From: Lycorma delicatula
Lineage: Eukaryota > Arthropoda > Insecta > Hemiptera > Fulgoridae
Reading direction: 5' to 3'
Assembly (NCBI RefSeq): GCF_047948215.1
Contig: NC_134456.1
Span: 197,358,034 to 197,422,033, forward strand
Length of the DNA: 64,000 bases
A program made the translations under genes and the position numbers. How positions within the stretch are numbered: position 1 is the stretch's first letter; each line of letters begins with the position of its first letter. Below the pieces are notes generated by a model. That model saw only the letters and a list, made by a program, of their open reading frames with translations. It ran no database searches and was not told where the DNA came from. This document shows positions 58,864 through 64,000 of this stretch, piece after piece.

Positions 58864-59559
58864 ATGAATTTAAATGAGATTGTTGACGAACTTCGTTCTC
58901 AAGGTGTTGTAGAAGTGAGACGTATAATGAAACGGCAGAACGGATTAGAAGAACCGACACTGTCTCTTATACTAACATTCGCTCTTCCTGTTCCACCAGA
59001 GAGGTTTAAAGTGGGTTACCTCTCCGTTCGGGTACGCCCATTCATACCCAACCCACGGCGGTGTTTCCGATGCGAAAGATATGGTCACACTACAACATCT
59101 TGCTCGAGAACAGAGATCTGTGCTCGATGTGCCAACGAAGGTCACAATGACACTAACTGTGAGGAAAGTGAAAAATGTGCAAACTGCAGTGGTTCACATA
59201 CAGCCTGCTCCCGAGATTGCCCAACCTTTAAGGAAGAGAAGGCAATTCTCAAGATCTGTACTGGGCAGAAACTATCTTTCCCAGCTGCACGCAGGGAATA
59301 TAGAAAACTAGTTAGCTCACGGAACCTCATCAAACCGGATGTATCTTTCGCCACCGCTACCTCAAAACAAACTCCTTCAGATGTTCATAATCAGCAGTGC
59401 GGATCCTGCAATGAACTTAAGAAACTCGTTCAGATGCTTTCTGATCAAGTTACTTCGCTTACAGCCACCATTTCAGAGCTGACGATGATGAATAAAAAGT
59501 CGTACGTTGCAGTAAATGAATCCAACAGTAGGGTCCATACGAAGGTTCCTGCTCCCTAA
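58864..59559 (+). CDS. LINE ORF1 (gag-like) with three CCHC knuckles, partial
   Basis: An open frame of 231 residues, 5'-truncated. It contains three zinc knuckles: CFRCERYGHTTTSC (residues 67-80), CARCANEGHNDTNC (about 86-99) and CANCSGSHTACSRDC (about 105-119). The upstream part (SVRVRPFIPNPRR) is typical of I/jockey ORF1. It ends with a Thr/Ser-rich, weakly coiled segment. The protein would bind LINE RNA. It is intact as far as it goes, although the element as a whole is broken. Confidence 0.8.
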   Translation: MNLNEIVDELRSQGVVEVRRIMKRQNGLEEPTLSLILTFALPVPPERFKVGYLSVRVRPFIPNPRRCFRCERYGHTTTSCSRTEICARCANEGHNDTNCEESEKCANCSGSHTACSRDCPTFKEEKAILKICTGQKLSFPAARREYRKLVSSRNLIKPDVSFATATSKQTPSDVHNQQCGSCNELKKLVQMLSDQVTSLTATISELTMMNKKSYVAVNESNSRVHTKVPAP

Positions 59560-59873
59560 GTACTACCGGAACGGGCAGAGGCTACCACAGCTGGCAGTAA
59601 GCCAACTAACAAGCTCCTCACAGAGGGAACCCACATAACCACCCGTTCTGGGATGTCAGTAGCGGCGTTCCATTCTAATAAACCTCCTTCACCATCACCC
59701 CATATACTGGAGGATATGGTTGAGGAACCTCCCGACCTAAAGGCGTTGGAGTTATTTAAATTCAAGAACACGAAAAAGAAAAACCGGATCACATACAACT
59801 AAATTTTATATCGTTTCTTAAGTATATTTATTTATTTATGTTTTTTTTTTTTTTAATTTATATTTTTTCCCTT

Positions 59874-60945
59874 ATGATCATTATTCAGTGGAATGTTAGA
59901 GGTCTTCGGTCCCGCATCGATGATATTGGAGTACTGGCACACGAACATGATCCAATAATCATGTGTTTCCAGGAAACTCATCTTCTACAACATGACCGAA
60001 TAGCACTCAGAGGATACTTCTGTGAGAGATACGATTGTATAGCAGACGGTAGAGAGAGTGGTGAAGTGGCTATTTTCATGAAGGATTAGGTATCGGCTAC
60101 AAGGATTCAACTGACCACTCTCATTCCTGCTGTTGCAGTAAGGATCTCTGTCCCCTTCAAGTTACATATCTGCAATCTGTATCTCTCGCCGTGCTCTGGA
60201 TATCTCAAATCTCCTCACACAAATACCATCTCCATCGTTAATAGTAGGTGACTTCAATGCCCACCATGTTTCCTGAGGCTCGACTTTCTGCTCCACTCGA
60301 AAAAAATATAGTACATAGTGTGAGACAAGACCTAGACCTTTGTTTGCTGAATAATGAATCTCACACATTCATGTTTTTATCATCTGGTACTATGTCTAAT
60401 ATCGATCTCTCAATATGCTCACCGAATTTACTCCCTCATCTTGATTGGTCTGTTTGTGATGACTTTCATGGCAGTGACCACAAACCAATTATTATTAGTT
60501 TCGGTGTGGACCACGAGGTTAAGAGAAGGCCACGGAAGTGGACTGTTGAGAGGGCAGATTGGGATGGATATCGTAAAGCCTTCCAATCACAGTATGACGA
60601 TGGTGCGAACGTCCTCTTTTACGTCGTTCTCTTTTACGTCTCTTTTACGTCTTTTTCCTCTTTTACGTCCATGATACTTGAAACTGCCAGCAGATATATC
60701 CCACAAATATCAGGTAATCCTAAACGTCCTTCCGTTCCATGGTGGAATGATGATTGCAAATGTGCTATTAAGAATCGACGGCAAGCACTACGCAAATTTA
60801 ATACTAGACCTACAACTGAACATCTAAATTTGTACCGCAGGACTAGAGCGGTATGCCGTCGGGTCTTCTTGAACGCTAAGAGGAATTCATGGACGAAATA
60901 TGTGAACGACGACTCCCACGTCTACTGTGTGACGTGGGATATAAT
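59874..60945 (+). pseudogene. LINE ORF2 endonuclease region, frameshifted
   Basis: Starts MIIIQWNVRGLRSRIDD. Next are the catalytic FQETHL and a GY-type turn, a stop near 60,088, a damaged GDFNAHH-type region near 60,250, then NLLPHLDWSV and GSDHKPIIISF, the H-D-x-P motif region with SDH. It ends with PSVPWWNDDCKCAIKNRR and RRVFLNAKRNSWTKYV, the linker before reverse transcriptase. A small tandem repeat of a cttttacgtct unit at 60,613-60,669 inserts extra residues. Confidence 0.75.
60613..60669. repeat. Short tandem repeat in the LINE endonuclease-RT linker
   Basis: The unit ctcttttacgtc repeats about four times with small variations. It is in frame with the endonuclease linker, giving repeated F-Y-V/F-T-S residues. 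Confidence 0.75.
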
Positions 60946-61110
60946 AAATACTATTATTATATTACGTGTATATATTACTAGTATTATTAATACTTGTAGT
61001 ATAATAAATACTATTTATTATAATCATATAATAAAAATTTATTAAAACAAGAGTCAAGAAGTTAAAATAAAACTATGAAGTCTTTAAAATATAAATGTTA
61101 AAATAATCGA
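60946..61110. other. AT-rich junction between opposed LINE halves
   Basis: About 165 bases made mostly of repeats of the words ataataaatactatt and tattatta. It lies exactly where the plus-strand endonuclease ends and the minus-strand RNase H begins. No function is visible. Confidence 0.6.
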
Positions 61111-61114
61111 ATAA

Positions 61115-62240
61115 ATAAACTTCAGCGGTGAACACACTCGTAATCTGGTAGGCCAAACATATAAGTTCTTTCATTGACAACAAAAGCACAACTAACGGTA
61201 TCGTATTGTTTCGACCCATCAGTGTATATCACCGCGTCTGGGTTCATCTTGGTGAGTATATACTGAAACATTTGCCGGAAAACAGTGGGTGGTGTTGATT
61301 GTTTATCATACGTTGTAGGGTCAAATATAAAATTTACAAGGTTTATTCTCCATGAAGGATATGAGCACGGTCATGATGGAAAGAACGGGGGAGTGTCAAC
61401 ATTTATATACTGCAGCAGACGTCGGCTACGGACACCTACATGTGCAGTACAGCGTGGACGGTCCTCATATTTCCTTAAATTAGGATTTCTAAGAACTGGG
61501 TCAAAAGCCGGGTGATTTGGCTGTCCTTTGAGACGGGCAAAATAAGACAACAAAAGCTGGCCCCGTCTATCAAAGTGATGGCTCGCCACAGTCTACAAGT
61601 AAGCTTGCGACAGGGCTTGCAAAACGCACCTGTGGCAAGCCGAAGAAAAGCATGATGTACAACGTCCAGCATTTTAAGTACGGTTTGACGAGCTGAAGAG
61701 TAGGTAACACAACCATAATCCAAACGAGAACAAACAAAGGAGTAGTAAAAACGTAACATACATGACTGATCGGCTCCCCAATTGGTGTTACTAAGGACCC
61801 GCATCATATCTAAAAGTTTGGAACATTCTGTCCTCAATCCCTTTATATGTTTGACCCAAGTAAGACAGCTATCAAAAAGCAAACCTAGAAACTTGACTAA
61901 GGAGAGATAGCAATAATATCTCTGTTCAGAAAAACCTGCGGAATAGAAGGGTTTCGTAGCCGAGAAAAGACTACACATTTCGTTTTATCGGATGAAAATG
62001 TCAAACCAGTAGTTCTGGACCAAGCCTCAAGGCGAAATATAGTGTTCTATAGCAGTCGCTCTGCAGTGGGCGTTGAACGGCTCGCAATGTAAATAACAAA
62101 ATCGTCAACGAATAGAGAACAAGAGACAGGAGCCTGTACACAATTGGTAATGCTGTTTATGGCTACAGAAAACAAGGTGGCACTTAATACACCACCCTGA
62201 GGTACTCCATTTTCCGAGGTGACACTGTCTGAAAGTGAAA
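61115..62240 (-). mobile_element. LINE back half (reverse transcriptase to RNase H), inverted
   Basis: Read on the minus strand from 62,240. It starts LSDSVTSENGVPQGGVLSA, then CSLFVDDFVIYIAS with F-V-D-D as catalytic site, TKCVVFS, VKFLGLLFDSCLTWVKHI, SRLDYGCVTYSSAR, ATGAF, and a degraded connection. The RNase H start YTDGSKQYDTVSCAFV lies near 61,230, ending at about 61,115. Several frameshifts and stops are present. The 5' part of reverse transcriptase is replaced at about 62,240 by a MITE fragment. The family is I-type, like the plus-strand half, but it need not be the same copy. Confidence 0.75.
61475..61978 (-). pseudogene. LINE reverse transcriptase thumb, partial open frame
   Basis: A 167-codon open frame with FLGLLFDSCLTWVKHIKGL, LSNTNWGADQSCMLRFYYSFVCSRLDYGC, SSARQTVLKMLDVVHHAFLRLATGAF. 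Compared with the LINE at 38,700-39,000 it shares the N-W-G-(S/A)-D and S-x-L-D-Y-G-C-x-V-Y/T-Y-S-S-A-R blocks, so both are I-superfamily. After ATGAF the frame drifts from the family. Confidence 0.75.
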
Positions 62241-62563
62241 AACTCTCAATGAGGGCTTATTACCGCAGTTATGAAAAAGTCCAAAATCCAAACTGTTTTG
62301 GATGTGGGGCTTTTTTGACACTTTTGGTCCAATTGATTGCAATCAAAAGGTGCCCAACAAGATGTTAAACAGACCCAAATCCAAACTTTCACCCTCCTTC
62401 GGCTAATCGCTTTTAAGTTATGCGAGATAAATACGTACGTACATTCGTCACGCCGAAACTAGTCAAAATGTGTTCAGGGATGGTCAAAATGAATATTTCC
62501 GTTGAAATCTGAAAACCGAAATTTTTCGCCATCGCAATACTCCCTTTTATCGTGTAAGGAAGT
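62240..62563 (-). mobile_element. Interspersed non-autonomous repeat, copy 3 (partial, inverted)
   Basis: The minus strand from 62,563 reads acttccttacac, then follows copies 1 and 2 (atttcggttttcagatttca, cgcataacttaaaagcga, gccctcattgagag). It stops at about 62,240, where the LINE reverse transcriptase begins. The second half of the repeat is absent. Confidence 0.7.
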
Positions 62564-64000
62564 AAAAAGAATACAAATCTGTGTAACATTGCAGCAATAT
62601 AATTTGTGACTCCAATATTTAAAAAATAAGGGAATCACTGAGAGAGAGAAACTGGGAGAGTGAAAGAAAAAAATTAATGTGTAATATATTTAAAATTTCA
62701 TGTAACCTAGATGTTTCAACATAATGTGACTATGTGTTCTGGTAGAAACAAAAAAATTATATTTATTTTAATTATAGTTATAGCGTGAATTACATATACG
62801 TTTTAAACACTAAAAGTTTGCATTTATGTTACTGTATGGCGGTAAATTGATCAATGCAAACCGATCTTAATGACTTCCTTCGTATCGTATTAGTTCGTTC
62901 ATTATTTTATGGGGCCGACGAAAATTTTATTTGACAAACAAAAAATGAAGCAATACTTACCTGATATTTAAACGGCAAATATCAAAACATCGAATTCTGT
63001 AGAATAATATTTATGATTAAAAAAAAGAAAAGAAAAGAAAAAGAAATTATTTTATTCTTTAACGATTAATCCTGTTATTCAAATACAGAATGAAATTAGG
63101 TAAAATTTGAGAATAAAAACATTCCCTATCACTTAATAAAATTGTTCGACTTCGCACTTATACACAAACGTTTGCATAAACACGCACACAACACGCAAAT
63201 ACATATATTAATAATTAAACATGTGTGAGTTTCGTTATTTAAATTAATAATACTTTTACGTTTTTAATAATTTTTCGTTTGTATTTTTTTTAATAAGATA
63301 AAAAGAAACAACAAATGAAAATTTTGCAAATGTATCACTGTTTTAAAGAACAATTAAACATTTTCTCATTTAACAATACATTAATAGGCGATATAAAACT
63401 TTACGTATTTTTAAACATACAAAACTATAAATAACATATTAGAAATAAAAATTTAAACAAAACTTAATACTGAAAATAAATGAGTAAACTGGTATTAATT
63501 AACAAAAACGTTCCATACACTTGAACATTAGTTGATTTTATAAACGAAAATGTCTACTTCCGTCAAATACAGTTTAAAATACATGTAAGTTTAAATGCGC
63601 TAAGGTCATGTATGAATTTGTTGTATGTATTCCTTTTCTCCCTCCATCTTACCTTTTCTAACAACTAGTTTCACAAGCTTTCTAAAATTAAACATATTTT
63701 ATAATAAAAAATATTATATTACTGTAAATTTATTCCTTTGATAGAACTTTTTCTTCGAATAAAAAAAATATTACATAGTAGTTGATATAATTCGATATTA
63801 TCATAAATAATTTAATGAAAATTTCTAAGAAAGAAATTGGATAAATAATAAAATTTTCTTTTATATTTAAAACTGGTCTATATTCTTTCAAAATATTATA
63901 TACTCAATTTATTATTATCTTCTAAAAAATTATAAAAAAATTGGATATTCCTATTGATTTTCGAGTTATTTGAAACGAAATAGTACAGTAAATATTTATA
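62564..64000 (-). repeat. Right arm of the long inverted repeat, cut by the window end
   Basis: This is the reverse complement of 41,381 to about 42,861 with moderate divergence. Matching landmarks are ttcgttcattattttatgg near 62,892, the degenerate GA microsatellite near 62,640, cacgcacacaacacgcaaat near 63,181, and acagtaaatatttata at the very last bases. It continues past the window. No coding capacity is visible. Confidence 0.75.

Larger units (their letters stand above)
58820..60945 (+). mobile_element. I-superfamily LINE, front half (ORF1 and endonuclease)
   Basis: Open frame already runs through SSRGVIFCRDLLE before the ORF1 Met at 58,864, so the 5' end is truncated inside ORF1. ORF1 is followed by a short spacer and the endonuclease part of ORF2. 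It ends around 60,945, where AT-rich sequence begins. The reverse transcriptase expected next is found downstream but on the other strand. Confidence 0.75.

Noticed and set aside
58864..59559. ORF1 with three CCHC knuckles as a host nucleic-acid-binding gene
   Set aside because: It is followed directly by a LINE endonuclease, and its frame is open upstream of the Met, so it is the gag-like ORF1 of a retrotransposon.
1..64000. CRISPR arrays, bacterial operons, riboswitches or a defence-type gene cluster
   Set aside because: No regularly spaced repeats with unique spacers, no ribosome-binding-site-led gene series and no such protein families are present. The DNA is eukaryotic and repeat-rich.

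Overview
The window is AT-rich nuclear DNA from an animal, almost certainly an insect. The evidence is split genes with GT/AG introns, many insect-type transposable elements (mariner/Tc1-like, hAT, I-superfamily and jockey-like LINEs, tRNA-derived SINEs), and a nuclear copy of mitochondrial DNA in the ancestral insect order cox2-trnK-trnD-atp8-atp6 that only reads sensibly in the invertebrate mitochondrial code. Some repeats resemble hemipteran ones as I remember them, but I cannot fix the order. Host genes are sparse and repeats dominate.

Layout. 1-14.8 kb: the last seven exons (+ strand) of a large extracellular protein gene, LamG-EGF-EGF-LamG-stop, most like insect eyes shut (eys). Its introns hold a transposase fragment, two hairpin foldback elements, a broken DDE transposon, a degenerate mariner with both terminal repeats, and SINE pieces. 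14.8-23 kb: AT-rich intergenic DNA with no gene that I can support. 23-25.7 kb: a SINE and a LINE interrupted by an oppositely oriented, GC-richer LINE tail. 27.5-31.5 kb: a whole but dead hAT element with matching ends, carrying a 5'-truncated LINE inserted with a perfect 13-bp target duplication. 33.7-34.4 kb: the mitochondrial insertion. 34.6-35.2 kb: the first copy of a short interspersed repeat that recurs at 42.9 and 62.2 kb. 36.7-40.3 kb: two SINEs and an I-type LINE with a nearly open reverse transcriptase. 41.4-43.5 kb and 62.2-64.0 kb: two arms of a long inverted repeat about 19 kb apart; the right arm runs off the window. 46.9-48.5 kb (-) and 52.6-53.25 kb (+): two decayed copies of a multicopy protein family that I take to be transposon-derived. 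51.2 and 56.4 kb: two related genes for very small secreted acidic proteins, the second broken by one in-frame stop. 55.1-56.1 kb: a palindromic mariner element. 58.8-62.2 kb: the front half of an I-type LINE facing the back half of a similar LINE in the opposite orientation.

No multi-gene pathway or defence-like system is visible. The most interesting non-repeat signal is the pair of small secreted-protein genes at 51.2 and 56.4 kb. The clearest evolutionary records are the mitochondrial insertion, the nested hAT/LINE and the two inverted-repeat structures. Splice sites were read by eye and no database search was possible.
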